Notes: a model not told the origin generated them from the letters alone. Shown: positions 35,503 to 47,076, counted from the stretch's first letter. The stretch is 64,000 bases of DNA from Streptomyces noursei ATCC 11455 (GCF_001704275.1 NZ_CP011533.1:3100001-3164000); one strand, 5' to 3'. Made by a program: numbers and translations.

Positions 35503-36354
35503 ATGTCTCCCACGCTCGTGCGGCACCAGCTTCCGAACACCGGGCCCGTGCACGACGACGGCCCGGCCGCGCCGACCGGCACCCGTGCCCGTGACTGGGC
35601 GGAGATCCAGGAGCGGATGCTGGTGCCCCTCTACGAGGCCGCGTACGACCGGCTGGGCGTCGGGCCCGGCACCCGGCTGCTGGGGCTGGGCTGCGGGTCC
35701 GGGCTGGCGCTGCTGCTCGCGGCGGCGCGTGGGGCGCAGGTCAGCGGCGTGGACGCGGACGAGCGCCGGTTGGAGCTGGCGCGCGAGCGGCTCACGCCGG
35801 ACGGCATGCCGGAGATCACCCGGCTGGTCAGCGGCGGGCTGGCGGACGCGGCGCCCAAGGATGCGGCGTTCACCGTGATCACGGCGTTCCACCCGGTGGG
35901 CTGCGGCGGCGGTGCCGAGGAGCTGGCCGCGGCGCTGACCGCGGCGAGCGCGCTGGCCGAGCGGGGCAGCGCGGTGGTACTGGGCGGCTGGGGCCCGGTG
36001 GAGCGGTGTGCGGCGGCCGGCGTGCTGCGGGTGGCGCAGCGGCTCGCCGCCCCGGCGCCGGGTTTCGGCGCGGGCTGGCGGCCGGCCGGCCGGGACGACC
36101 TGGAGGAGCTGGCGGAACGGACGGGACTGCGGCCCGACGGGTCGGGGCGGGTGGCCTGCCCGTTCGGGTACGCGGACATGGCGAGCGCGGTGCGCGGGAT
36201 GCTGTCGACGGGCCTGTTCGACGGGGCGTTGGAGGTGGCCGGGCCGCGGCAGGTGGAGAAGGAGCTGGTCGAGGCGCTCCATCCGTACCAGCGGGGGGAC
36301 GGGACGCTCTGGATGGCGAACGTCTTCCGGTATCTGATCGCGCGGACCCGCTAG
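35503..36354 (+). CDS. Class I SAM-dependent methyltransferase
   Basis: A 283-residue protein with a Rossmann methyltransferase core. Motif I is LLGLGCGSGLALLLAAARG (about 59-77), followed by the acidic residue of strand 2 in VSGVDADERRLELARERL. The substrate is unknown; the C-terminal part resembles small-molecule methyltransferases. The ATG at 35503 has AGGGG upstream. It is the only plus-strand gene between 20 and 44 kb and converges on ffh. Methyltransferases of this kind are usual beside ffh in Streptomyces. Confidence 0.87.
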   Translation: MSPTLVRHQLPNTGPVHDDGPAAPTGTRARDWAEIQERMLVPLYEAAYDRLGVGPGTRLLGLGCGSGLALLLAAARGAQVSGVDADERRLELARERLTPDGMPEITRLVSGGLADAAPKDAAFTVITAFHPVGCGGGAEELAAALTAASALAERGSAVVLGGWGPVERCAAAGVLRVAQRLAAPAPGFGAGWRPAGRDDLEELAERTGLRPDGSGRVACPFGYADMASAVRGMLSTGLFDGALEVAGPRQVEKELVEALHPYQRGDGTLWMANVFRYLIARTR

Positions 36355-36378
36355 GGCGTGCCGTCCCGGAACGCAACG

Positions 36379-36418
36379 GACGAGCCCCCGGCCACGGAGG
36401 GGTGGCCGGGGGCTCGTC
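36379..36418. terminator. Bidirectional terminator, 17-bp stem
   Basis: A perfect 17-bp stem GACGAGCCCCCGGCCAC (36379-36395) with its complement (36402-36418) and a 6-nt loop lies between the convergent methyltransferase and ffh genes. Confidence 0.9.
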
Positions 36419-36437
36419 GGGTGGTGCGGATTGCCGC

Positions 36438-37988
36438 TCAGTTCATGAACTTCTTGAACTCTTCGGGGAGTTCGAAGTCCTGCGGTTCCTGGCCGGCCTG
36501 CGGCAGGCCGAGCGGGTTGCCGGTCGCGGCCGCGTCGCGGCGCGCCGCCGCGGCCTCCTCGTCGGCCTTGCGCTTCATCGGGTTGCCGCTCTTGCGCTTG
36601 CCCTTGGCCTGCTTGACCTGCTTCTTCTTCCGGGCGGCGCCGCCCCCCATGCCGGGGATGCCGGGCATGCCGGGCATGCCGCCGCCCTGGGCCATCCGCG
36701 ACATCATCTTGCGCGCGTCGAAGAACCGCTCGACGAGGTTCTTGACCATGCTGACGTCGACACCGGAACCGCGGGCGATGCGGGCCCGGCGCGAGCCGTT
36801 GATGATCGTCGGGTCCTGGCGCTCGGCCGGGGTCATCGACTTGATGATGGCGGCCGTGCGGTCGACCTCGCGCTCGTCGAGGTTGTTGATCTGGTCCTTC
36901 ATCTGCGCCATGCCGGGCAGCATGCCGAGCAGCTTGGAGATGGAGCCCATCTTGCGGACCTGCTCCATCTGGGCCAGGAAGTCGTCGAGGGTGAACTCCT
37001 TGGGGCCCTTCGCCAGCTTGGCCGCCATCTTCTCGGCTTCTTGCTGGCTGAAGGTCTGCTCGGCCTTCTCGATGAGCGAGAGCATGTCGCCCATGCCGAG
37101 GATGCGGGACGCCATGCGGTCCGGGTGGAACGCGTCGAAGTCGTCCAGCTTCTCGCCGTTGGAGGCGAACATGATCTGCTTGCCGGTGACGTGCGCGATG
37201 GAGAGCGCGGCACCACCGCGGGCGTCGCCGTCCAGCTTGGAGAGCACCACGCCGTCGAAGCCGACGCCGTCGCGGAACGCCTCGGCGGTGTTGACCGCGT
37301 CCTGACCGATCATCGCGTCGACGACGAAGAGGACCTCGTCGGGGCTGACCGCGTCGCGGATGTCGGCGGCCTGCTGCATCATCTCGGCGTCGATGCCGAG
37401 GCGGCCGGCGGTGTCGACGACCACGACGTCGAACTGCTTGGTGCGGGCGTACTCGATCGAGTCCTTGGCGACCTGGATCGGGTCGCCGACGCCGTTGCCC
37501 GGCTCGGGGCCGTAGAAGCCGACGCCGGCGCGCTCGGAGACGACCTGGAGCTGGTTGACGGCGTTGGGGCGCTGGAGGTCGCAGGCGACCAGCAGCGGCG
37601 AGTGCCCCTGGCTCTTGAGCCAGCGGCCGAGCTTGCCGGCGAGGGTGGTCTTACCGGCACCCTGCAGACCGGCCAGCATGATCACCGTCGGCGGCTGCTT
37701 GGCGAAGCGGAGGCGCCGGGTCTCGCCGCCGAGGATGCCGATGAGCTCCTCGTTGACGATCTTGATGACCTGCTGTGCCGGGTTCAGCGCCTGGCTGACC
37801 TCGGAGCCGAGACCGCGCTCCTTGACCTGCTTGATGAAGGCGCGGACGACCGGCAGCGCGACGTCGGCTTCCAGCAGGGCGATCCGGATCTCCCGCGCGG
37901 TGGCGTCGATGTCCGCCTCGCTCAGGCGGCCCTTGCCCCGGAGGTTTTTGAAAGTACTCGCCAAGCGGTCGGAAAGCGTATCGAACAC
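36438..37988 (-). CDS. ffh: Signal recognition particle protein Ffh
   Basis: A 516-residue SRP54-type GTPase that binds signal sequences and, with FtsY (also in this window), targets nascent membrane proteins. N domain residues 1-95; G domain with GLQGAGKTTLAGKLG, DTAGRLGID and LSKLDGDARGGAALS; Met-rich M domain after about 300, with the RNA-binding SGVDVSMVKNLVERFFDARKMM. The Gly/Met-rich GGGMPGMPGIPGMGGG is typical. The start is GTG 37988. It ends at a strong bidirectional terminator. Confidence 0.97.
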   Translation of the reverse strand: MFDTLSDRLASTFKNLRGKGRLSEADIDATAREIRIALLEADVALPVVRAFIKQVKERGLGSEVSQALNPAQQVIKIVNEELIGILGGETRRLRFAKQPPTVIMLAGLQGAGKTTLAGKLGRWLKSQGHSPLLVACDLQRPNAVNQLQVVSERAGVGFYGPEPGNGVGDPIQVAKDSIEYARTKQFDVVVVDTAGRLGIDAEMMQQAADIRDAVSPDEVLFVVDAMIGQDAVNTAEAFRDGVGFDGVVLSKLDGDARGGAALSIAHVTGKQIMFASNGEKLDDFDAFHPDRMASRILGMGDMLSLIEKAEQTFSQQEAEKMAAKLAKGPKEFTLDDFLAQMEQVRKMGSISKLLGMLPGMAQMKDQINNLDEREVDRTAAIIKSMTPAERQDPTIINGSRRARIARGSGVDVSMVKNLVERFFDARKMMSRMAQGGGMPGMPGIPGMGGGAARKKKQVKQAKGKRKSGNPMKRKADEEAAAARRDAAATGNPLGLPQAGQEPQDFELPEEFKKFMN

Positions 37989-38133
37989 GGCGGTCGTCGA
38001 TCCTCGGGGTCGGGGGCTTAGGTCCAGTCGGGTTCTAGGGTATCGGGCCCCGCAAGCGAACCCGCTCTGGCCCGCGCCCGCCCCGTGCTCCGGCCGCCGG
38101 CGGGGCGCGCCCCGGAGCGCACCCCGCCCGGTG

Positions 38134-40626
38134 TCACTGGAGCGCGGCCTCGATCGTCTCGGCCACCTTGTGGGCCACCGCGTCGGGCAGCGGCGTCCCG
38201 TCCGGCCCCGTGACGTAGAAGGCGTCCACGGCGTTGGCGCCCAGCGTGCTGATGTGGGCGCTGCGCACGGCGACCCCCGCCGCGTCCAGGGCCCGGCCGA
38301 TCCGGTGCAGCAGTCCGTGCGCGTCCTGAGCCCGGACCTCGATGACGGTGGCGGTGCGGGAACTGCCGGCGGCGATGGTGACGCGGGGTGGCGGGGCCAG
38401 GGCGGCGCGGGAGCGGCGGGCGTAGGCGCGTTCGCGTTCGGCGAGGCGGCCGGGGACGTCGAGGGAGCCGTCCAGGGCGCGGACCAGGTCGGCGCGGAGC
38501 CGGCCGGCCTCGGGCAGCGAGCCGTACTCGGCGGCCACCCGCCAGCTGAGCAGCAGCACCGGGCCCTGGCCGATGGGGTCCAGGGTGCGCAGGTCGGCGG
38601 CGCGGACGGTGAGGCGGTGCAGGGCCAGCACGCCGGCCGCGGCGGGCAGCACGCCGGGCTGGTCGGGGACGGCGATGAGGAGTTCCACGCCTACCGGTTC
38701 CGGGGCGGCGTCGGCCGGGGCCGCGTCCTCGGCGGCGGCCGGCGGTGCGGTCTCCGGGCGGGTGTGCAGGGCCAGGACGGGGCCGCCGGTGCGCGCGGCC
38801 TCGACGGCCAGGCGCTCCTGTTCGGTGGTGGGGGCGTCGGTGCCGCGGGGGTCCGGCGCGGGCTCCCCGGCGAGCCGGTCGGCGACGCGCTGGACGAGGC
38901 CGGAGACGAGGCCGGCGCGCCAGGAGCTCCAGGCGGCCGGCCCGGTGGCGAGCGCGTCGGCCTCGGTGAGGGCGTGCAGGAGTTCCAGGGTGCCGGGGCT
39001 GCCGACGGCCTCGGCGACCGCGCCGACGGTCTCCGGGTCGTCCAGGTCGCGCCGGGTGGCGGTCTCGATGAGCAGCAGGTGGTGCCGGACGAGGGCGGCG
39101 ATCACCTCGGTGTCGCCGGGGCCGAAGCCGAGCCGGGCGGCCACGTCGCGGGCGATGGTCTCGCCGGCCACCGCGTGGTCGCCGGGCCAGCCCTTGCCGA
39201 TGTCGTGCAGCAGGGCGGCGACCAGCAGCAGGTCGGGCCGGTGGACGCGGCGGGTCAGTGCGGCGGCGCGGACCGCGGTCTCGACCAGGTGGCGGTCGAC
39301 GGTCCAGGTGTGCACGGGGTTGCGCTGGGGGCGGCAGCGGACGCGTTCCCAGTCGGGCAGCAGGCGGGTGATGACGCCCTCGGCCTCCAGGGCCTCCCAT
39401 ACGGGAACGGTGTGCGCGCCGGCGCCGAGCAGGGTGACCAGCTGCTCACGGGCCTCGGCCGGCCAGGGCACCGGCAGCGGTGCGGCGGCGTGCGTGGCGG
39501 CGCAGCGGCGGATGGCGTGGGTGGCCAGCGGCAGTCCGGCCTGGGCGGCGGCCGCGGCGGCGCGCAGCAGCAGGACGGGGTCGCGTTCGGGGCGGGCGGT
39601 GCGGGCCAGCACCGCCTCGCCGTCGAGTTCGACGACGCCGTCGGCGAGCGGTGAGCGTTCGCCGCGGTCGGCGGTGCGGCCGTGCAGCAGCCCGCGCAGC
39701 ACCGGTTTGACGGATCGGGCGCGCAGCACCCGGCCGACCTCGCGCCAGGTGACGTCGGCGGCGTAGGCGATGGTGCGGGCGGATTCGTAGGTCCGGCGGA
39801 GCAGGGCGTCCGCGTCGAGCAGGCCGAGGGCGCCGGCGACCTGGTCCTGCTCCTGGAGGGAGAGCCGGTCGGTGGCGCGCCCGGTGGTGAGGTGGAGGGC
39901 GTCCCGGGTGTCCAGGAGGCGGGTGCGGGCGGCCTCCAGTCCACCGCGGGGGGCGTCGGCGAGCCAGGAGGCGGCGATGGCCCGCAGTGCGGTGGCGTCC
40001 CGCAGGCCGCCGTGGGCCTCCTTGAGGTCCGGTTCGAGGAGGTACTGGAGTTCGCCCTGGCGGGCGGCGCGCTGTCGGCAGAGTTCGCGGAGTTCGGGCA
40101 GCCGCCGGGGGGCGCATTCCCGCCAGTCGGCGTAGGCGGCGGTGCGGAGCGCGGCGGTCAGTGCGGGGTCGCCGGCGACGTGGCGGGCGTCGAGCAGGCC
40201 CAGTTGCACCTTGAGGTCGTCGCGGGCGGCGCGGCGGGCCTCGGCGGGGGTGCGGACGGAGTGGTCGAGGTCCAGGCCGAGGTCCCAGACGGGGTACCAG
40301 AGGCGGTCGGCGAGGGCGGCGAGGTCGCCGGGGGCGGCGCGGCCGTCGTGCAGCAGCAGGAGGTCGAGGTCGCTGCGGGGGGACAGTTCGCCGCGGCCGT
40401 AGCCGCCGACGGCGACCAGTGCGGTGCCCGGAGCGGCCGGGGCGGTCGCCTCGGCCAGCAGGGCGGCGAGCCAGTCGTCGGTGAGGCGGGCGAGGGCGGC
40501 GCGGCGGTCGGGGCCGGCGGCGCCGTCGTCCTGGAGGAGGCGCAGCCGGGCGGCGGGGTAGCCGCCGGGTGCGTCCGCCGGGGCCGTGGCGGCGGGGTGT
40601 GCGGTGGGTTCGACGCTCTCGGTCAA
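38134..40626 (-). CDS. glnD: [Protein-PII] uridylyltransferase-like protein GlnD
   Basis: An 830-residue four-domain protein. In Streptomyces GlnD acts as a PII adenylyltransferase on GlnK Tyr51 rather than a uridylyltransferase (established in S. coelicolor). Nucleotidyltransferase motif VGGYGRGELSPRSDLDLL; HD domain RPDLLLVAALLHDIGKGWPGDH; two C-terminal ACT domains (VGVELLIAVPDQPGVLPAA and TVIEVRAQDAHGLLHRIG). The start is probably TTG 40626, with GAGGAG upstream; GTG 40674 is the other option. It is the third gene of amtB-glnK-glnD, 70 bp after glnK. Confidence 0.93.
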   Translation of the reverse strand: MTESVEPTAHPAATAPADAPGGYPAARLRLLQDDGAAGPDRRAALARLTDDWLAALLAEATAPAAPGTALVAVGGYGRGELSPRSDLDLLLLHDGRAAPGDLAALADRLWYPVWDLGLDLDHSVRTPAEARRAARDDLKVQLGLLDARHVAGDPALTAALRTAAYADWRECAPRRLPELRELCRQRAARQGELQYLLEPDLKEAHGGLRDATALRAIAASWLADAPRGGLEAARTRLLDTRDALHLTTGRATDRLSLQEQDQVAGALGLLDADALLRRTYESARTIAYAADVTWREVGRVLRARSVKPVLRGLLHGRTADRGERSPLADGVVELDGEAVLARTARPERDPVLLLRAAAAAAQAGLPLATHAIRRCAATHAAAPLPVPWPAEAREQLVTLLGAGAHTVPVWEALEAEGVITRLLPDWERVRCRPQRNPVHTWTVDRHLVETAVRAAALTRRVHRPDLLLVAALLHDIGKGWPGDHAVAGETIARDVAARLGFGPGDTEVIAALVRHHLLLIETATRRDLDDPETVGAVAEAVGSPGTLELLHALTEADALATGPAAWSSWRAGLVSGLVQRVADRLAGEPAPDPRGTDAPTTEQERLAVEAARTGGPVLALHTRPETAPPAAAEDAAPADAAPEPVGVELLIAVPDQPGVLPAAAGVLALHRLTVRAADLRTLDPIGQGPVLLLSWRVAAEYGSLPEAGRLRADLVRALDGSLDVPGRLAERERAYARRSRAALAPPPRVTIAAGSSRTATVIEVRAQDAHGLLHRIGRALDAAGVAVRSAHISTLGANAVDAFYVTGPDGTPLPDAVAHKVAETIEAALQ

Positions 40627-40696
40627 CTCGGGCTCTCCTCGGTCGTGTTGTCCCCCGCGGCGCTTCCGCCGCACCCCGCCGCCCTCGGCCTGCGGC

Positions 40697-42511
<1,815 letters not shown>

Positions 42512-42552
42512 TTACGCGCCGATGAATTCCGAGATCTCCGTGAGCGGTCGGG

Positions 42553-44046
42553 TCAGCCGGCGAAGGCGGTCTCCGGGAGCTGGCGGGAGAGCTCGTCGCT
42601 GAGCTGGATCACCTCGCTGACCGTCCCGAATTCCCGGACCGCGGTGTCCACCGTCTTGCGGAGCCGGGTGTTGACCCGTTCGGAGCGGACCTGGCGGGCG
42701 AACGGTATCGCCTGCTGGGCCATCACGGCGCACGCCTCCGGCTCCTTCTGGAGCAGGTGGACGGTGGCCATGCCGATCAGGTTGAGCGCGTAGGAGCGCT
42801 GGTGCTCGGGGTCCTTGCCGAACAGTTCGACGGCGCGCCGCATGACCGGTTCCGCGAGCGAGGCGTAGGTGGGGCTGCGGCCGGCCACATAGGCGAGGTC
42901 GCGGTAGGAGTGGGCGTTCTCGGCGTTCAGCTCGGCCTCGGAGAAGAAGCGGATCCAGTCCGGCTCGGTCTCGCCGGGGGCGATGTCGGAGAAGGTGTCC
43001 TCGGCCATCCGCACCGCCCGCTTGACCTTGCTGGGCTGGCCCATGCCGGCGTAGGCGCGGGCCTCCATCGCATACAACATCGCCTGGGTGCGGGGGGTGG
43101 CGGTCTCCCGACTGCCGTACTGGGCGAGGTGGATCAGTTCCAGGGCGTCGTCGGGCCGGCCGAGGTGGATCATCTGCCGGCTCATGCTGGAGAGGATGTA
43201 CGAGCCCAGGGGGCGGTCGCCGGCCTCCTTGGAGGCGTGCAGCGCGAGCACGAAGTACTTCTGGGCGGTCGGCTGGAGGCCGATGTCGTAGCTCATCCAG
43301 CCGGCCAGTTCGGCGAGTTCGGCGGCGACCTTGAACAGCCGCTTGGACACCTCGGGCGACTGGGGCTCCTGGAGGAGGTCGGTGACCTCGTGGAGCTGGC
43401 CGACCACCGCCTTGCGCCGCAGGCCGCCGCCGCACTGGGCGTCCCACTGCCGGAACATCGCGGTGGTGGCCTCCAGCAGCTCCAGTTCAGGCCGGGAGAG
43501 CCGGGCCGGGCGGCGGGCCCGGTCGAGCTGCGCGGGGACCTCGCCCGGGGCGACGGGCACCGGCACCAGCCAGCGCTGCATCGGCTCGACGAGGGTGGGG
43601 CCGGCGGCGAGCGCGAGGGAGGTGCCCAGGAAGCCGCGGCGGGCCAGCATCAGGTCGCTGCGGGTGAACTCGCTGATGAGGTTGACCGTTTGGGGGCCGG
43701 CCCAGGGGAGGTCCACGCCGGAGACGGACGGGGACTGGTGCGCCGAGCGCAGCCCGAGCTCCTCGACGCCGACCACGCAGCCGAAGCGTTCGGAGAAGAG
43801 TTCGGAGAGGATCCGCGGGATGGGCTCCCGGGGCTGCTCGCCGTCCAGCCAGCGACGCACCCGGGAGGTGTCGGTGCTGATGTGGTGGGCGCCCATCTGG
43901 CGCGCCCGGCGGTTGACCTGCCGCGCCAGCTCGCCCTTGGACCAGCCGCTGCGCATGAACCACGAGCCCAACTGTGCGTTGGGACGCTTGACGGCGTCCG
44001 TGCCGCTCGTGCTGGTGGAGCCGGCGGTGCCGTCCATGCCGCCCAC
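42553..44046 (-). CDS. nsdA: NsdA-like negative regulator of sporulation and antibiotic production
   Basis: A 497-residue cytoplasmic protein matching NsdA of S. coelicolor, whose loss increases sporulation and antibiotic output (established by mutant studies). The N-terminal 120 residues carry a conserved helix-turn-helix-like start (LGSWFMRSGWSKGELARQVNRRARQMG, DTSRVRRWLDGEQPREPIPRILSELFS), followed by a TPR-rich alpha-helical body from about 190 to 480. It lies between amtB and ftsY exactly as in S. coelicolor. The start is GTG 44046 with GGGGG seven bases upstream; ATG 44037 is also possible. Confidence 0.9.
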   Translation of the reverse strand: MGGMDGTAGSTSTSGTDAVKRPNAQLGSWFMRSGWSKGELARQVNRRARQMGAHHISTDTSRVRRWLDGEQPREPIPRILSELFSERFGCVVGVEELGLRSAHQSPSVSGVDLPWAGPQTVNLISEFTRSDLMLARRGFLGTSLALAAGPTLVEPMQRWLVPVPVAPGEVPAQLDRARRPARLSRPELELLEATTAMFRQWDAQCGGGLRRKAVVGQLHEVTDLLQEPQSPEVSKRLFKVAAELAELAGWMSYDIGLQPTAQKYFVLALHASKEAGDRPLGSYILSSMSRQMIHLGRPDDALELIHLAQYGSRETATPRTQAMLYAMEARAYAGMGQPSKVKRAVRMAEDTFSDIAPGETEPDWIRFFSEAELNAENAHSYRDLAYVAGRSPTYASLAEPVMRRAVELFGKDPEHQRSYALNLIGMATVHLLQKEPEACAVMAQQAIPFARQVRSERVNTRLRKTVDTAVREFGTVSEVIQLSDELSRQLPETAFAG

Positions 44047-44524
44047 AGGGATGCCCCCATTCCGATAGCGCTCGTCCGCGAATCCCCCACAGGATGCCGC
44101 CTGTTGCGGCGCCCGTTCCGCGCTACATCTACCCGACCGCGGAATCCGGCCACACCTCCGGCCGCCGCCCGCACGGACGTTGCCACCGGCATACCAGTGC
44201 GAAGGGTGCCTCTCCGGGTTCGTGCACCGAAAGTAATCCTACGATCACGCCCGTCGGGAGGTCGATTGCGGAAACGCCACCATTCGCCACCCCTTCGATG
44301 GAACTCCCTGACCGCCTCTCGCGATTGACTTGACACAGGTCGTACGGGGAGAGGCGGAGCGGAGCGCGCCAGGGCGTGCACACCGCATCGCACCACCCGA
44401 CATACGACGCGACACCACCGGCACCGCGGACCGCCGACGGAGCGTGAACACCAGCGTGAAGAACCGTCCCCTCGTCAACTCCCCGACTCGTAACCACTCG
44501 TATGCACCACCCGTTGGAGGGGGC
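44047..44524. other. Divergent promoter region nsdA / prim-pol gene
   Basis: 478 bp without a supported gene. It has TTGACTTGACA at 44325-44335, a possible -35 for the plus-strand gene, although no good -10 follows at the right distance. On the minus strand TAGGAT near 44233 could be a -10 for nsdA. The long space suggests complex control of nsdA. Confidence 0.4.
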
Positions 44525-45226
44525 ATGGGTTTCACGATCGGCGGCATCCGGGACCTCCGTTCCGGGTCGCGCCGCCGCATCCGCTCGGCCGAGGGCACCG
44601 CGGTGGCGGAGTACACGGGGCTGTGGGGGTGGGACGTCGTCCCGGGGGCCCGCGCGGTCCGGGCCGGCGGCCGGACGGAGTGTTCGTGCGGTGTCCCGGA
44701 CTGCCCGTCCCCGGGCGCCCATCCGCTCTCCTTCGGCCGGGAGCTGGTGGCCGGCGCGACGCTGGAGAAGGCGCTGGCCGCCTGGGCCGAGACGCCGGGC
44801 GCGGCGGTGCTGCTCCCGGTGGGCCGCACCTTCGACATCCTCGACGTACCGGAGGACGCGGGCCGGGGCGCGCTGGTGCGGCTGGAGCGGATGGGCCTGC
44901 CGCTGGGCCCGGTGGCCGCCGCGCCCACCGGGCGTGCGCTGTTCTTCGTCGCCCCGGGGGCGGCCGCGGCGCTCCCCGACCTCCTCTACCGCATGGGGTG
45001 GGACGACGCGGATCTGGACCTTCGCCCGCTGGGCCCCGGTGACCACGTCACCGCGCCGCCGTCCGACTTCGGCGGTCTGGGGCCGATGCGCTGGCTGCGC
45101 CCGCCGACCCTGGAGACCGCCGGCCGGCCGCCGCAGGCCCGGCTGCTGCTGGGGGCGCTGGCGTATGTGTGCAACCGGGCGGCGGGCCGGGCGGCCGTCG
45201 ACGCGGCCGGGCCGTCGGTCCGCTGA
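44525..45226 (+). CDS. Bifunctional DNA primase/polymerase-domain (prim-pol) protein
   Basis: A 233-residue protein resembling the N-terminal prim-pol domain of archaeo-eukaryotic-primase-like proteins (WGWDVVPG near the start, CSCGVPDCPSPGAHPLSFG, FDILDVPEDAGRGALVRL). Free-standing copies of this kind sit next to ftsY in Streptomyces, and their function is not known. The D-x-D metal site usual for primases is not clear here, so polymerase activity is uncertain. The ATG at 44525 has an excellent GGAGGGGG RBS. It converges on ftsY. Confidence 0.75.
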   Translation: MGFTIGGIRDLRSGSRRRIRSAEGTAVAEYTGLWGWDVVPGARAVRAGGRTECSCGVPDCPSPGAHPLSFGRELVAGATLEKALAAWAETPGAAVLLPVGRTFDILDVPEDAGRGALVRLERMGLPLGPVAAAPTGRALFFVAPGAAAALPDLLYRMGWDDADLDLRPLGPGDHVTAPPSDFGGLGPMRWLRPPTLETAGRPPQARLLLGALAYVCNRAAGRAAVDAAGPSVR

Positions 45227-45404
45227 GCGAGGGCAAATCGTTTCGCCGTCGGTCGGCCGCCTGCCGCGCGGGGCCGGCGCGGGGCCGTTCCGCATCGGCC
45301 GGATGTCTGCACGGGCGGCGCCGGCCCGCCGGCTTGGCCTGATCCGTGCGCCGCGGGCGCCCCGACCGGGGCGGCCGGGCAGGTGACGACAGGCCCCGGG
45401 GAAA

Positions 45405-45455
45405 CGGCGGCGGCCCCCGCCACCCGTCGTCCGCGGGTGGCGGGGGCCGCCGCCG
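45405..45455. terminator. Bidirectional terminator, perfect 22-bp stem
   Basis: A GC-only perfect inverted repeat of 22 bp (45405-45426 against 45434-45455) with a 7-nt loop lies between the convergent prim-pol and ftsY genes. It is the longest perfect stem I found in the window. Confidence 0.92.
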
Positions 45456-45486
45456 TCATGCCGTGCCGCCGGCTCGGCCGGCCGGG

Positions 45487-46722
45487 TCAGTCGATCAGCG
45501 CGTCCACGAACGCCTCGGGCTCGAACGGCGCCAGGTCGTCCGGGCCCTCGCCCAGGCCGACCAGCTTGACCGGAACGCCCAGTTCGCGCTGGACCGCGAT
45601 GATGATGCCGCCCTTGGCGGTGCCGTCGAGCTTGGTGAGCACCACGCCGGTGATGTCCACGACCTCGGCGAAGACCCGCGCCTGCACCAGGCCGTTCTGA
45701 CCGGTGGTGGCGTCGAGGACGAGCAGCACCTCGCCGACCGGGCCGTGCTTCTCGACGACGCGCTTGACCTTGCCCAGCTCGTCCATCAGGCCGGTCTTGG
45801 TGTGCAGCCGGCCGGCGGTGTCGATCAGGACGACATCGGCGGACTCGGCGATGCCCTCCTTGACCGCGTCGAAGGCGATGGACGCCGGGTCGCCGCCCTC
45901 GGGACCGCGGACCGTACGGGCCCCGACCCGCTCGCCCCAGGTCTGGAGCTGGTCGGCGGCGGCGGCGCGGAAGGTGTCGGCCGCGCCGAGCACCACGGAC
46001 TTGCCGTCGGCGACCAGGACGCGGGCGAGCTTGCCGGTGGTGGTGGTCTTGCCGGTGCCGTTGACGCCGACGACCAGCACGACACCGGGGATCTCGTCGC
46101 CGCCGTTGCCGATGCCGTTGGCGGTGTGCACGGTGCGGTCGGAGTCGGTGCCGATGAGCGCGAGCAGTTCCTCGCGGAGCAGCCGGCGCAGCTCTTCGGG
46201 GGTGCGGGTGCCGAGCACCTTGACCCGTTCGCGAAGCCGCTCGACCAATTCCTGGGTGGGGGTGACGCCGACGTCGGCGGTGAGGAGGGTGTCCTCGATC
46301 TCCTCCCAGGTGTCCTCGTCGAGGTGTTCGCGGGACAGCAGGGTCAGCAGGCCCTTGCCGAGGGTGTTCTGGGAGCGGGCGAGCCGGGCGCGCAGCCGGA
46401 CCAGGCGGCCGGCGGTCGGCTCGGGGACCTCGACGGCGGGCGCCGCGGGCGCCTCCGGCTCGGCGACGGGTGCCTCGGCCTCGGCCACGGGGGCCTCGGC
46501 GGCGGGCAGCTCGACTTCTTCGATGGTGCGACGTTCTTCGTCGCGCGGGGTCTCGGCCTCCTCGCCGACCTGCGGTTCGGCGGGGGGCGCGGTGACGGTG
46601 GGCTTGGGGGTGGCCGGCGGGGGCGGCGGCAGCTGCTTCTTCTTGCGGCCGCTGACGACGAGCCCGCTGATCGCGCCGAGCACGACCACGGCGATGACTA
46701 CAGCAAGGATGACGGTGTCCAT
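45487..46722 (-). CDS. ftsY: Signal recognition particle receptor FtsY
   Basis: A 411-residue SRP receptor GTPase. Unlike E. coli FtsY it begins with a true membrane anchor (MDTVILAVVIAVVVLGAISGLVV), then a Pro/Glu/Ala linker to about 105 and the NG domain: GVNGTGKTTTTGKLA, DTFRAAAADQL, DTAGRLHTKTGLM, TKLDGTAKGG and GLGEGPDDLAPF. The ATG at 46722 has GGAGGGG upstream. Together with ffh it makes the SRP pathway of this region. Confidence 0.97.
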   Translation of the reverse strand: MDTVILAVVIAVVVLGAISGLVVSGRKKKQLPPPPPATPKPTVTAPPAEPQVGEEAETPRDEERRTIEEVELPAAEAPVAEAEAPVAEPEAPAAPAVEVPEPTAGRLVRLRARLARSQNTLGKGLLTLLSREHLDEDTWEEIEDTLLTADVGVTPTQELVERLRERVKVLGTRTPEELRRLLREELLALIGTDSDRTVHTANGIGNGGDEIPGVVLVVGVNGTGKTTTTGKLARVLVADGKSVVLGAADTFRAAAADQLQTWGERVGARTVRGPEGGDPASIAFDAVKEGIAESADVVLIDTAGRLHTKTGLMDELGKVKRVVEKHGPVGEVLLVLDATTGQNGLVQARVFAEVVDITGVVLTKLDGTAKGGIIIAVQRELGVPVKLVGLGEGPDDLAPFEPEAFVDALID

Positions 46723-46833
46723 AACCCCTCCAGTATCAGCCACGCCCCGCCGGGGACGGCCGCACGCGCGCGGGGTTCCGTCCCGGGTCCCGGTGGGGCC
46801 GCCCCGGATCCCGGGGCTCCTCGGTGCTCCGTC

Positions 46834-47076
46834 TCAGGACTCCCTGCGCTCCTCCGGGCGCCAGCGCTCCAGCGTGGGGTCGCGGTGCGAGTCGTATGTC
46901 CCCGATCCCCGGCAGTGCCGGCACTCGCCGGCCCGCTGGACGGTCTCGTAGGGGCCCCGGAACGGATCGACGCCGGGGGCGTAGGCCAGGGCCTGGGACA
47001 CATAGCCGGTGCCCTGGCACCACTGACACGTCTTGCCGGGCACATCGGCCTCCTGCGGGTGGTCGCTCTCGTTCAT
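46834..47076 (-). CDS. Small protein with two DnaJ-like CxxCxGxG motifs
   Basis: An 80-residue hydrophilic protein with two CxxCxGxG motifs, CQWCQGTG (17-24) and CRHCRGSG (52-59), which together could bind one zinc as in the central domain of DnaJ, but without the J domain. Similar tiny proteins occur in Streptomyces next to ftsY; no function is known. The ATG at 47076 has AAGGTGAT upstream. It lies upstream of ftsY on the same strand, 111 bp away. Confidence 0.65.
   Translation of the reverse strand: MNESDHPQEADVPGKTCQWCQGTGYVSQALAYAPGVDPFRGPYETVQRAGECRHCRGSGTYDSHRDPTLERWRPEERRES

Noticed and set aside
35031..35594. Plus-strand open frame in the gap before the methyltransferase
   Set aside because: Its composition is extreme (Arg, Gly, Pro), there is no RBS, and it overlaps the true start region of the methyltransferase in another frame.
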